DNA of 64,000 bases from Rattus norvegicus (taxonomy: Eukaryota; Chordata; Mammalia; Rodentia; Muridae), in NCBI RefSeq assembly GCF_036323735.1, contig NC_086021.1:135451476-135515475 (forward strand), read 5' to 3'. Each line of letters starts with the position of its first letter. Within the stretch, counting starts at the first letter, position 1. The position numbers were made by a program, and so were the translations under genes. Under the pieces are notes generated by a model. That model did not search any database. It saw nothing but the letters and a program-made list of their open reading frames with translations, and had not been told where the DNA came from. This document shows positions 48,497 to 54,729 of the stretch, piece by piece.

Positions 48497-51400
48497 GATA
48501 AATGCCAGAGGTTATATACCAATTACTTGGATCACACCATTATGTGCATTTTTTTACATATAGTTACTGTATTCCATAACTATGTATAACTACTATACAC
48601 AAGATAACCAATCTGCTAGGCTAGTTATTTCCCAGAGCCCAGCCAGACCTACACTGTTCAATCTTTGTGAAAGTCTAGGGTATTATGTAAATACAAATGT
48701 TCTCTGATAGTAAATCTAAAATTTATTTCTTCCCTTGATATTCAATAATTATCAAAGTATTTCAGAAAACAGTAGGACCTACAATGATTCATTACATGAA
48801 ATACTTCTTTTATCTTAATCTGAGCTTACTCAAGTCCCACAAGGTGCCTTTAATTAGAATATTTTATAATTTAGATAACAATTTCATGTTCATTTTCTAT
48901 TCCATATGATTTTATTATTAGAATTCATAATGTTGCCACTGGGGGAAACATGTTTTCTACTGGTGCTGCATGAAATGCAACATCTTAACTGGTTCTCAAA
49001 TTCTTTTTAAAACATATTTTTGTGTTTTTTAAATTATATTTTTATTACTTAAAACTTTTAAGTTTAAATATATTTTGATCATATTCTTCTCCCTACATAC
49101 TCAATTTTAAGGTCTCAAAAAAAAAAAATCAAACAAAAGAACCAAAACAAACAAAAATTACAGTAACATAACCCCAAAACCTAAAAAACAAAATACATCA
49201 ACACTAAAAAGAAAAAAACAAGAACAAAAAAACAAACCAAATAAAAGCAAAAAACCGTGGAGTCCATTATTTGTTGGTCAACTACTCCTGAGCATGAGCC
49301 TACCCTGGAGTGTTGATATGCCCAGCGTCATTCCATTTGAGAAAACAGATTCTCCCTCTCCCAGTAGGTATGACAGTTCAGTTGTTAATTTTTACCCTAG
49401 TAGCTAGGTTTTCATTTGTTCATTCATACATTCATCTTTAAAAATTTAACAAAATAAAGTAAAATAAGGTGAAAAAAAAAACCCAATCTCATCGAAATTG
49501 GATAAGACAAACCAAAAGAAGGAAAAGAGCCCAAGAGAAGGAAGGGACAAGAGTCTGAGACCTGCTTGTGTGCACATTCAGGAATCCCATAGAAACACTA
49601 AACTGGAAGCCATAATATAAACACAGAATCCCACTCTCTTAAAGTCTGAGACTGCCTCCTTCTTTTAGCATTATATTTAGTCTCTGAGTTAATTTAGTCT
49701 CTGAGTTAAATTTTCTTTTACTAGTTATTATTGTTATATACTAGCTATTATAGTTATATACTAGTTATATGTAGCTATATGTTATATAGTTATATATTAT
49801 ATAGTCATATATAATACTATATGGTATATATACTAGTTATGATGTATAACTATATATTACGGTTAAAATATTTTTTGATATTTAACACTCAGTTAACATT
49901 TATTTACTATACTCATGACGAATTTGATTCATTCCCAGAGTCTCTTAGCACCCAAGAGCTCCTGCTTATCATCTCACCCTAAAGCACGTTTTTCTTCTCT
50001 CTTTTTCCTTTTCTTTTCGAGACAGGGCCTTGCTACATAGCCGTGGCTGTTCTAGAACTTTCTCTGTAGACTAGGCTGGCAGAAAATGCAGGTTTGCCTG
50101 CCTCTCTCCCAAGTGAGCTACAACTGACCCCAACCAGATTTCTTATCTAACAATCCATTTAACTTTTAGTTCCTATCTCATGTTGGAACATTTAGACATA
50201 TGAAATAAAGAGAGGCTTTAAAATTAAATCACTGATTCTTCAGTGCTTTAGAAGCCAAGGCTCTAAAATACATACTTCTGACTACATAACTTTTAAAACA
50301 TTCATGAATTAAAAGCAAGAAATTGATATTTAAAAAAGGCAGTCTAAAATGATCTTAACAAGAAGGAGTCCAAAAGCCAGCCAATTGTTGGGCACTCCTT
50401 TAATCCCAGCACTTGGAGGCAGAGGTAGGTGAATCTTTTTGAGTTCCAGTCCAGCCTAGTCTACAGAGTGAGTTTTAGGATAGCCAGGGCTACAAAGAAA
50501 AACCCTGTCTTAACCCCCCTTACCCCCAAAAAGCAAGGGAGAGAACCAGAAGTAAAACATTATATTTAGCTGTCTACCTGAAATTATACTTACAAATTTT
50601 AAGCAATAACTGATGAATCTTGAATCATTGTGGTAGTTCTTCTTATCTAAGAATTCCTTCATTAAATGTTCTAATATTGTCACCAAGTGTTCTTTATTGT
50701 CAGGAAAATTTTCTTCTACCCACTTCATAAAGCTAGAAAAATATGGATATTAGTTTTCCACAGGGTAGCATATGGTTCCTTTGTTTAAAGGAAAACAAAC
50801 AAACATGCACTAACCTTTCCCATTCTCCAAGTGGGTCATTACCCTTGTAGCTTTGCATATGGGCTTCAAACATACTAGAACACAAAAGTACAGACATGAA
50901 AGGAGGAATAATTCCTGGATGCCAAAGATATATTTGATTCTACATTATGTTATCTATATACTTGAGAGTGGAAATCCTGAATATCAACCAAAATATCACA
51001 TAAAAGAGCAATCATTCAGAGGTGTTCAGAAAAGTCAGAATCAGTATTTGCCTCAAAGTCTATCTAGACTTGGTGATCCCAATGTCATTGCTCCCCAGTG
51101 GTATTGAGACAAGCGATACTTAGGCCCTTATTTCTCAGGAGCATAGGTAAGTTAGGGGGTTAGAATAAGATCCAAAGAAAGCCTCTCCTCTGGTGTGACA
51201 GCCCCAATACTACAATTTGGAGTTTCCAGAGACTGTTTGCTTGAGTCCAAATCTAACATTGTCCCAAAGGATAAGCACATGATGACAGTGCTGATAAATA
51301 CCCATAGAGCTCCCAGAGGATTTTGCTTTTCTTACTTCCACAATACCTAACCACAGTTTAATTAGTCAGGCAAACAAATCAAGTCCTAACAACTTCACGT

Positions 51401-53175
51401 GCTAGTGGGGTAAACAAACAAAAACATAAAAAAATAGTACCATGTTTCATTGACTGTTAAATAGAAAAGGGAGGCAAGTTAAGTGGTAAGAGTGGGCACG
51501 AGTTATCCTTAAGGAATCAAAATTAGTGTAAAAAGGTGTAAAGTGTAAAGAGGCAAGCTCTATCTGCATTTTTTAAAATTTTATTTATTTTATGTATGTG
51601 GTACACTGTTGCTGTCTTTAGACACACCAGAAGAGGGTATCGGATCCCATTACAGATGGTTGTGAGACACCATGTGGTTGCTGGGAATTAAACTCAGGAC
51701 TTCTAGAAGAACTGTCAGTGCTCTGAACAGCCGAGCCATCTCTCCAGCATTTTAAAATGTCTTCTTTGTTCCTTTACATAAAGGGGTAGGGGTGGAACTA
51801 TAAATAGGAATCAGTTCAGAAGTTATGGCACAGTCCTAATAGGTAGTAAGTAAGGGTGAGAATAGCATATGTACAACTACAGAGAGAGGGAAGATGGGAA
51901 TCAACTGTATTTTCAGTATGAATCCAGTTGAGAAACACTCATAGGTTTTTAAATTGAGAAATGAGATTAGGAGAGAAAGAATTTAAAAGTAGTATTTTTG
52001 TAGATGATGAGAAAATCTATCTCAAAATATATTTCATTGGCATACTGAAATCACTTAGAGAAACTGCAAAGGCTGTCTCATGATTTTGTGGGCAGTAGTA
52101 GTATAGATTTTAGTAATGTCTTTTTTTTTTTTTTTAAAGATCAAGGTCTCTCACTTTTTTCACTTAAAAGGAACACATTTTGGATTCCTTTTAGCATGTC
52201 TGAAATGTCAGCACAACTTCTTTGTTTATAAGTTCTTATTTAGCAAAATAAGATATACAAATATTTGTCCAAGGTAAACATTGAATAACCTTACACCAAC
52301 CACATCTCCTGGGAAAATCGCTTAAACACACTGTAACTTAATGCTAAAACATCAAATTAGCCTTTAAAAATCAAAATACCTAGTTACTTTTTTAGAATGG
52401 GGAGGGGAGATCCTTAGTCGATCTGATCAAAAGTTAAATTGCTTAACGCCAACAGATTTTGGATATCTTACTTATCTAATACCTAAAGGACTGATAAAAA
52501 TAAAAATTGTATTTCTTGTAACATCTGATTTAACAGTTTTAAAATGGCTTACCATCACAGGCTGGGTAAGTCACCTAAGTGCACCCCATCCCAGTCCAAA
52601 AAATAAAAAAGTAAAAAAGCAATCAGTGTGGTAATCTTAAAAAAAAAAAAAAAATCTGGTTGCAGGAAGATTTAAATGACTTAATAGCAAGCATTTTTTC
52701 CATAAAGTTCAGCTTCAACTTTTGTTTCTTACATATCGAGAAATAGTAAATTTTTTCCTTAGTTGGGTGGCGTTTTTACCAGAGATTTTGTAATTTTCTC
52801 CAAAAATCTCACCACCCTAGTTTGGGTTTTGAGGGCAGGGCGTTCCTCGCATTTGGACCGAGTTCTCCATGGACACACGTGACTTCTGAAGGTCTGGCAG
52901 ACTGCCCAAATCCCAAATCCTGTGCACAAAACAGTAACCGGCTGCAGCTTGCACCTCTACGCGAGTGAGCCGGGGGCCGCCGCCTTGCCTGAGGCCTGGT
53001 GTGGCAAACCCACTGAGGAAGCAGCGCTGAGGAGAAAGCGCTCCTGAGGGACCCGCACTCCAACCGTCCGGACCGGCACTCAGTCCGGCTCGCGCTCTCA
53101 CTCCACCTGAACGACACTTACCGAAAGACATTTCCGAGGTTGTCCATGACGAGAAAAAGCGCGCAGCGGTGAAAT
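23030..53175 (-). CDS. Bub1: BUB1 mitotic checkpoint serine/threonine kinase, complete gene, 25 coding exons
   Basis: BUB1 is a kinetochore kinase of the spindle assembly checkpoint; it binds BUB3 and KNL1, recruits MAD1 and BUBR1, and phosphorylates histone H2A and CDC20. The 25 exons listed here join in phase to 3,177 nt, giving 1,058 residues plus TAA with no internal stop, the same length as mouse BUB1. Domains in order: TPR-like N-terminus (about 1-150); BUB3-binding GLEBS motif (about 230-262, exon 8); conserved domain 1 TTPNTSLGMVQGTP (429-442); KEN boxes at 523, 612 and 629; an STP Cdk1/PLK1-docking site (T596). The kinase domain runs from about 760 to 1058: glycine loop GEGAFAQV (771-778), K795, HGDIKPDN with D891, DLG with D919. 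All introns are GT-AG except probably intron 7. UTR limits are estimated. Confidence 0.97.
23051..23056 (-). terminator. BUB1 poly(A) signal AATAAA
   Basis: AATAAA on the minus strand about 100 nt after the stop codon. Cleavage would be near 23030. Another AATAAA overlaps the stop codon itself (about 23153-23158). Confidence 0.6.
23154..23349 (-). CDS. Bub1: BUB1 coding exon 25 (residues 994-1058 and stop)
   Basis: LPHLDMWEEFFHIMLNIPDC ... VLLSEYKRSRK and TAA at 23156-23154; acceptor CTTCAG. The C-terminus KRSRK is the conserved family end. Confidence 0.96.
23781..23957 (-). repeat. B2 SINE
   Basis: AGATTTATTTATTTAATGTA tail and GAGCCACCATGTGGTTGG body on plus; intron 24 of BUB1. Confidence 0.88.
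24929..25035 (-). CDS. Bub1: BUB1 coding exon 24 (residues 959-994)
   Basis: VDYYGVAASIYCMLFGTYMK ... WKPEGLFR; acceptor CATAG, donor GTAGGT. C-lobe helices. Confidence 0.95.
25905..26045 (+). repeat. B1 SINE
   Basis: GGCTTTAATACCAGCATTTG and AAGCCAGCCTGGCCTACAGA; intron 23 of BUB1, close to exon 23. Confidence 0.85.
26091..26259 (-). CDS. Bub1: BUB1 coding exon 23 (residues 902-958), metal-binding DLG and activation segment
   Basis: FLEQDDEDLATGLTLIDLGQ, then SIDMKLFPKG and CETSGFQCPEM. D919 of DLG replaces DFG, as in other BUB1 kinases. Acceptor AATGTAG, donor GTATGG. Confidence 0.95.
26404..26561 (-). CDS. Bub1: BUB1 coding exon 22 (residues 850-902), catalytic loop
   Basis: NVINLYKNTSEKVMPQALVI ... 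CEIIHGDIKPDNFILGH. The catalytic Asp is D891 in the variant HGD motif typical of BUB1. Acceptor TTTTTAG, donor GTAAGT. Confidence 0.95.
26739..26900 (-). CDS. Bub1: BUB1 coding exon 21 (residues 796-849)
   Basis: VQKPANSWEFYIGMQLMERL ... LYSYGTLL, up to the hinge region; acceptor TTTGCAG, donor GTAAGT. Confidence 0.95.
27200..27306 (-). CDS. Bub1: BUB1 coding exon 20 (residues 760-795), glycine loop and catalytic Lys
   Basis: SLLVYVNHLLGEGAFAQVFE, then AIHGDTKSKQKCILK. K795 is the ATP-binding lysine (human K821). Three residues shorter than human between the loop and K795. Acceptor TCCAAG, donor GTAAAT. Confidence 0.95.
28009..28152 (-). CDS. Bub1: BUB1 coding exon 19 (residues 712-760), kinase N-terminal extension
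   Basis: FTIENPWDDELILKLLSGLS ... IKTKTEFQL; the NPWDDELI segment wraps the kinase lobe in the human structure. Acceptor TTTAAG, donor GTAAGA. Confidence 0.95.
28731..28922 (-). repeat. B2 SINE, diverged
   Basis: TGAGACACCATGTGGCTGCT and GAATCATCTCTCCACCTGAC on plus; intron 18. Confidence 0.8.
29170..29342 (-). repeat. B2 SINE, diverged
   Basis: AAGATTTATTTACACCTGGT tail and TTGTGAGCTACCATGTACGT body on plus; intron 18. Confidence 0.8.
29559..29767 (-). CDS. Bub1: BUB1 coding exon 18 (residues 642-712)
   Basis: LIQEKISASLSCPSQPATGG ... SSFGNVNAP; acceptor TATCCAG, donor GTATGC. Linker before the kinase domain. Confidence 0.94.
30610..30697 (-). CDS. Bub1: BUB1 coding exon 17 (residues 613-642), KEN boxes 2 and 3
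   Basis: Completes the junction-spanning KEN at 612-614, then VVATQYTHMALDSCKENMVD with a further KEN at 629-631. Acceptor TTTCAG, donor GTATTG. Confidence 0.94.
31545..31712 (-). repeat. B2/B4-type SINE fragment
   Basis: GTATGGAGGTCAGAGGACAA and GATAAAACATCTCATCTCAT on plus; intron 16. Confidence 0.6.
32371..32545 (-). CDS. Bub1: BUB1 coding exon 16 (residues 555-613)
   Basis: EMPHTDEFMDDSTVCGIRYN, then KTLAPSPKS and AAQLSSTPFHKFPAD, ending PEDK plus G. The STP at 595-597 is the counterpart of human T609. Cys569 replaces a Trp seen in human and mouse. Acceptor GTTGCAG, donor GTGAGT. Confidence 0.95.
32640..32748 (+). repeat. B1-like SINE, diverged
   Basis: AAACTACTCAGGAGGGTATA ... CCTGAACAACACAGCAAGAT pattern; intron 15. 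Confidence 0.55.
32821..33033 (-). mobile_element. B2 SINE with target-site duplication and (TTTA)n tail
   Basis: Near-consensus B2 with GTTTTTAGCATACTTT at 32805-32820 and 33034-33049. The tail has become about 12 TTTA units (32830-32879). Intron 15 of BUB1. Confidence 0.93.
33670..33812 (-). repeat. SINE fragment (B2/B4 type)
   Basis: GGTCAGAGGACAACTTTGGG and CCTGCTGAGCCATCTTTCTG on plus; intron 15. Confidence 0.6.
35011..35092 (-). CDS. Bub1: BUB1 coding exon 15 (residues 527-554)
   Basis: LPQPKNKPLGARTFGERSLS then KCSSRSN; acceptor CTTTAG, donor GTAAGT. Confidence 0.95.
35903..35999 (-). CDS. Bub1: BUB1 coding exon 14 (residues 495-527), first KEN box
   Basis: NAVFSEDWGVKKIMTLSS ... 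FEDGNKENY; the KEN box at 523-525 corresponds to human KEN535. Acceptor CTGCAG, donor GTAAAG. Confidence 0.95.
36718..36828 (-). CDS. Bub1: BUB1 coding exon 13 (residues 458-495)
   Basis: FIMDMFQAPTLPDISDDKDE ... FEAQFQ; strongly conserved with mouse. Acceptor TTTAAG, donor GTAATG. Confidence 0.95.
36915..37043 (-). CDS. Bub1: BUB1 coding exon 12 (residues 415-458), conserved domain 1
   Basis: CETNKVANINDFHTTPNTSL, then GMVQGTPCKVQPSPTVHTKE. Holds the Cdk1/MPS1-targeted CD1 segment that recruits MAD1. Acceptor GCTAG, donor GTAAAA. Confidence 0.95.
   Translation of the reverse strand, partial: YVKQIKLPTLMTFIQLQTHHWEWFKEHHAKCSHHQLSTPRKH
38187..38245 (-). CDS. Bub1: BUB1 coding exon 11 (residues 395-415)
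   Basis: GVNQSIREFMTQSGPDKKE; acceptor TTTCAG, donor GTAGTG. Confidence 0.93.
39345..39571 (-). CDS. Bub1: BUB1 coding exon 10 (residues 320-395)
   Basis: ANLVCVGQNTCSHQELRG ... VSGQSETDS; acceptor ATGAAAG chosen because the nearer TAG acceptor breaks frame; donor GTAAGC. Disordered, Ser/Pro-rich. Confidence 0.92.
39745..40045 (-). repeat. Old SINE cluster (B4/B1 type)
   Basis: TATAAATCAGAGGACAGCTT ... GGTTGGAATTACAGATGCAT ... GTTGAGCTACCTCTCTAGTC; several diverged pieces in intron 9 of BUB1. Confidence 0.5.
40652..40760 (+). repeat. B1 fragment
   Basis: GTGTGGTGGCATATGCCTTT and GAGGCAGAAGCAGGGGCATC; intron 9. Confidence 0.6.
40779..40887 (+). mobile_element. ID SINE, first of a tandem pair
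   Basis: Near-consensus ID between AAGAACCCATTTC copies at 40766-40778 and 40888-40900. Carries the CTTACCTAGGAAGCGC variant arm and a GAACC-interrupted tail. Confidence 0.93.
40903..40991 (+). mobile_element. ID SINE, second of a tandem pair
   Basis: ID with the CTTGCCTAGCAAGCGC arm, between AAGAACCCATTTC copies at 40888-40900 and 40992-41004. Confidence 0.93.
41377..41528 (-). CDS. Bub1: BUB1 coding exon 9 (residues 269-319)
   Basis: SEDRNYMKRKEANAFEEQLL ... ASENRPD; acceptor TTAAAG, donor GTATGT. Predicted helical, charged. Confidence 0.95.
41884..41931. repeat. (ATATT)n pentanucleotide microsatellite
   Basis: About nine units of TATAT in register (ATTATATTATATTATATTAT), intron 8 of BUB1. 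Confidence 0.95.
42020..42322 (-). repeat. Diverged B2/B4-type SINE pieces
   Basis: CATGTGGGTCTTAGGGACAG and GCTGAGCCACCCTTCCAGCT on plus; intron 8. Confidence 0.55.
42552..42810 (+). repeat. B2-type SINE split by an ID element
   Basis: AGGCTAGAGAGATGGCTCAG head, interrupted at 42643-42732, and resuming AATCACCTCTTCTGAGGGCA. Confidence 0.75.
42643..42732 (-). mobile_element. ID SINE nested in a B2
   Basis: Complement of the ID consensus, target duplication AATCACCTCTT at 42632-42642 and 42733-42743. Confidence 0.9.
42822..42998 (+). mobile_element. B2 SINE
   Basis: Near-consensus B2 with GGTAATGAA at both flanks; intron 8 of BUB1. Confidence 0.92.
43632..43813 (-). CDS. Bub1: BUB1 coding exon 8 (residues 208-269), GLEBS motif
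   Basis: EQRVIMISKSECSVSS, then KEKLIRGDSEFSFEELRAQK, the GLEBS BUB3-binding motif, then YNQRKKHEQW. Acceptor CAGTAG, donor GTACTT. Confidence 0.94.
43900..43952 (-). CDS. Bub1: BUB1 coding exon 7 (residues 191-208), likely GC donor
   Basis: 53 nt: GSECSGVAPSTCDEKSN plus AT. The only donor that keeps frame and gives the orthologue sequence N-M-E-Q-R is GCAAGT at 43899. The GT four bases further on would bring the next exon into the wrong frame. Confidence 0.88.
44974..45077 (-). CDS. Bub1: BUB1 coding exon 6 (residues 156-190)
   Basis: TTSEPLHSAQILNQVML ... CVPRSQ; acceptor CTCATAG, donor GTAACA. Confidence 0.94.
45189..45535 (+). repeat. B2-type SINE split by an ID element
   Basis: GGTTGGAGAGATGGCTAAGC head, ID at 45246-45370, then CAGGTTTAATTCCCACCACC and the tail. 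Confidence 0.8.
45246..45370 (+). mobile_element. ID SINE nested in a B2
   Basis: Near-consensus ID; target duplication AAATACAGAGGACCC at 45231-45245 and 45371-45385. The tail has evolved CAAA units. Confidence 0.93.
45860..45950 (-). repeat. B1 fragment
   Basis: TTAGCTGTCCTCAAACTTAT and GTACTGGGATTACAAGTGTG on plus; intron 5 of BUB1. Confidence 0.6.
46265..46308 (-). CDS. Bub1: BUB1 coding exon 5 (residues 141-156)
   Basis: 44-nt exon: LFQARLTGTHLPDQ; acceptor ATGCAG, donor GTAAAA. Confidence 0.93.
47009..47205 (+). repeat. B2 SINE
   Basis: GTGCTGGAGAGATGGCTCAG head and GGTTAAGAGCACTGGCTGCT; intron 4. Confidence 0.88.
48074..48270 (-). CDS. Bub1: BUB1 coding exon 4 (residues 76-141)
   Basis: AEYNSDRHQFFEFLYSQGVG ... 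LLQQQY; acceptor TTCTGTAG, donor GTAGTT. Core of the TPR region that contacts KNL1. Confidence 0.95.
48441..48495. repeat. (CA)n microsatellite
   Basis: About 27 uninterrupted CA units, intron 3 of BUB1. Confidence 0.97.
49010..49650 (-). mobile_element. Old L1 remnant
   Basis: A-rich tract then ATTTGTTGGTCAACTACTCC, AGCCTACCCTGGAGTGTTGA and TTGAGAAAACAGATTCTCCC, phrases of rodent L1 (Lx-type). Orientation is less sure. Intron 3 of BUB1. Confidence 0.55.
49735..49870. repeat. AT-rich, imperfect TATACTAGTTAT repeats
   Basis: Repeated TATATACTAGTTAT and GTTATATAG units; foldback potential. Just left, TTTAGTCTCTGAGTTAA is duplicated at about 49677-49710. Confidence 0.7.
50011..50130 (-). repeat. 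B1 fragment
   Basis: TCGAGACAGGGCCTTGCTAC and GCTGTTCTAGAACTTTCTCT on plus; intron 3. Confidence 0.75.
50371..50511 (+). repeat. B1 SINE
   Basis: CCTTTAATCCCAGCACTTGG and AGGATAGCCAGGGCTACAAA; ends about 80 bp before BUB1 exon 3. Confidence 0.9.
50594..50732 (-). CDS. Bub1: BUB1 coding exon 3 (residues 29-75)
   Basis: FMKWVEENFPDNKEHL ... SRFISYCLKF; acceptor TTTCTAG, donor GTAAGT. TPR-like helices. Confidence 0.95.
50815..50874 (-). CDS. Bub1: BUB1 coding exon 2 (residues 9-29)
   Basis: MFEAHMQSYKGNDPLGEWE; acceptor TTCTAG, donor GTTAGT. TPR-like domain. Confidence 0.95.
51570..51750 (-). repeat. B2 SINE
   Basis: ACACCATGTGGTTGCTGGGA and CCGAGCCATCTCTCCAGC on plus; intron 1 of BUB1. Confidence 0.9.
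53122..53147 (-). CDS. Bub1: BUB1 coding exon 1 (residues 1-9)
   Basis: ATG at 53147; MDNLGNVF plus two bases of an Arg codon, donor GTAAGT. Matches the mouse start apart from G for E at residue 5. Confidence 0.95.
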
Positions 53176-53345
53176 ACCCCATCAGCCGCCGACTAAACAC
53201 CCCATCAGCCCCCACCCCGAGCCTCGAAGGCGGCCAGCGATTCGAATTCCCCGCGCAGCCGCACTTGTAATGTCGAGCGTTGGCAGCGCGCCTGACTATT
53301 GGTTTCCGCTGCGGGAAAGTTGGCCAATCGCTGCGCCCGTTGCTG
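53148..53345 (-). promoter_or_regulatory. BUB1 promoter: CCAAT boxes, E2F-like palindrome, CHR-type site
   Basis: TATA-less CpG-rich promoter. Reading toward the gene it holds CCAAT at 53324-53328, TTTCCGCTGCGGGAAA (E2F-like inverted repeat) at 53303-53318, ATTGG (reverse CCAAT) at 53298-53302 and TTCGAA at 53241-53246. TTCGAA is one of the accepted CHR variants bound by the DREAM/B-MYB complexes of G2/M genes. The arrangement suits a gene expressed in mitosis. The start site is assumed to be at about 53160-53200. Confidence 0.65.
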
Positions 53346-53655
53346 GGAGACAAAGTCCCGCCCCCACCCCCTCGCCCTCCTCAGCCGTTCTTTCACTTGC
53401 CCTTAGGCCTTTAGTGAATCCTAGGCTAGGTGCTGGCTGAGGTCAGGTTCGTTTCCGTTCTAGTGAGACAATAACCATTTTTTTTTAAACATAGGGATTA
53501 TTGTTATTATTTTTTAAACTGTAGGAATTGCAACTGGTTTACAGTATTACACTATCAGGCTGAACGCGACGATTCTGTGACTGGAACTGCTTTGAGCCTT
53601 CCTGGGTCTTGAGAGTCGCGAATTTTTGTTCTCTTTGCTTAACTAACAGAAATTG

Positions 53656-53780
53656 CATGGCTGGTGAGCTGGCTCAGTGAATAAAAGCATCCATAAGGTG
53701 GAAGGAAACAAAACCAACTTCCTCAAGTTGTCCTCTGATTTCCACACGCATGCCGTGGTACATACTCGTATAACAAATAA
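53656..53780 (+). repeat. B2-type SINE fragment
   Basis: GGCTGGTGAGCTGGCTCAGT head; truncated and diverged. Confidence 0.65.
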
Positions 53781-54429
53781 GAAAACCACACTCATGTCGG
53801 GTTCATGAATGAAGAAAAATAGCCCTGTTTGTAGGACCGTGTATGTGTGTGTGTGTTCCAGAGTTCTGTGGGATCCTGCGCCTTTGGCCTCTGCCAGCAC
53901 CTGCACATACTAGGTTCAGATAAAGTCACACTCACACATATTCGTATAATAATATTCGTAAAATATTCATAATAACTTTGTAAAGAGTCCGGATGTCCAA
54001 GAATAAATATTTAACGTGTTCATGTGTTCTGAGAGTGAGTTGAGAAATAATCTAGTCTTCTCTGCCTCTTGAGTTTTAATAATTTCCCACTTTGCCTCTC
54101 TAGGGTCACTTGACCAAAGCAAGTAGAACATAAAAGGCTCGTGTGATTACTTACCTTCCTGCTTCTAAAGGTCCTGGGAGTTTCAGCTTCCTTAAGTTGA
54201 TAGACTGAGAGACATTTCCTAACCTAGAGAAAAGAATTATGAGTGACTTCTCATTTGATTTCTTAGACTCACTAGAGGGATATTCCTGACATGTTTTTAT
54301 AGCTGCACACTAAAATATTGTCTGTGATCATGATATTGGCAGATGTCAGAATTGGTCAACACCACTAGAGGGAGTTCCAGGTTCTTGCATTCCTAGTATA
54401 TAGTAACAAGCAAAGTGAAGAATACACTC

Positions 54430-54582
54430 CCAGGACCTCCGGAAAAGCCATCTGAGTTCAAACCCCAGCAACCACATGGTGGCTCACAACCATCTGTAAT
54501 GGGATCAGATGCCCTCTTCTGGTATGTCTGAAGTCAGCTATAGTGTACTTATATATAAAAAATAAATTAAAAAAAAAAAGAA
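54430..54582 (+). repeat. B2 SINE, 5' truncated
   Basis: ACCACATGGTGGCTCACAAC and GATGCCCTCTTCTGGTATGT, with an A-tail; flanked by imperfect AGAATA(T)ACT(T)CC repeats. Confidence 0.88.
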
Positions 54583-54593
54583 TATACTTCCAA

Positions 54594-54725
54594 ACTGGGT
54601 TGTGGTGGCACATGCCTTTAGTCCCAGCACTCAGAAGGCAGAGAAAAAGCAGATCTCTGAGTTCCAGGTCAGTCTGGTCTGCAGAGTGAGTTCCAGGATG
54701 GCCAGGGCTACACAGAGAAACCCTA
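54594..54725 (+). repeat. B1 SINE
   Basis: GGGTTGTGGTGGCACATGCC and AGGATGGCCAGGGCTACACA. Confidence 0.9.
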
Positions 54726-54729
54726 AAGC

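Noticed and set aside
52817..53353. 178-codon minus-strand frame over BUB1 exon 1
   Set aside because: It is in a different frame from the BUB1 start, crosses the splice donor and is a by-product of GC-rich promoter sequence.
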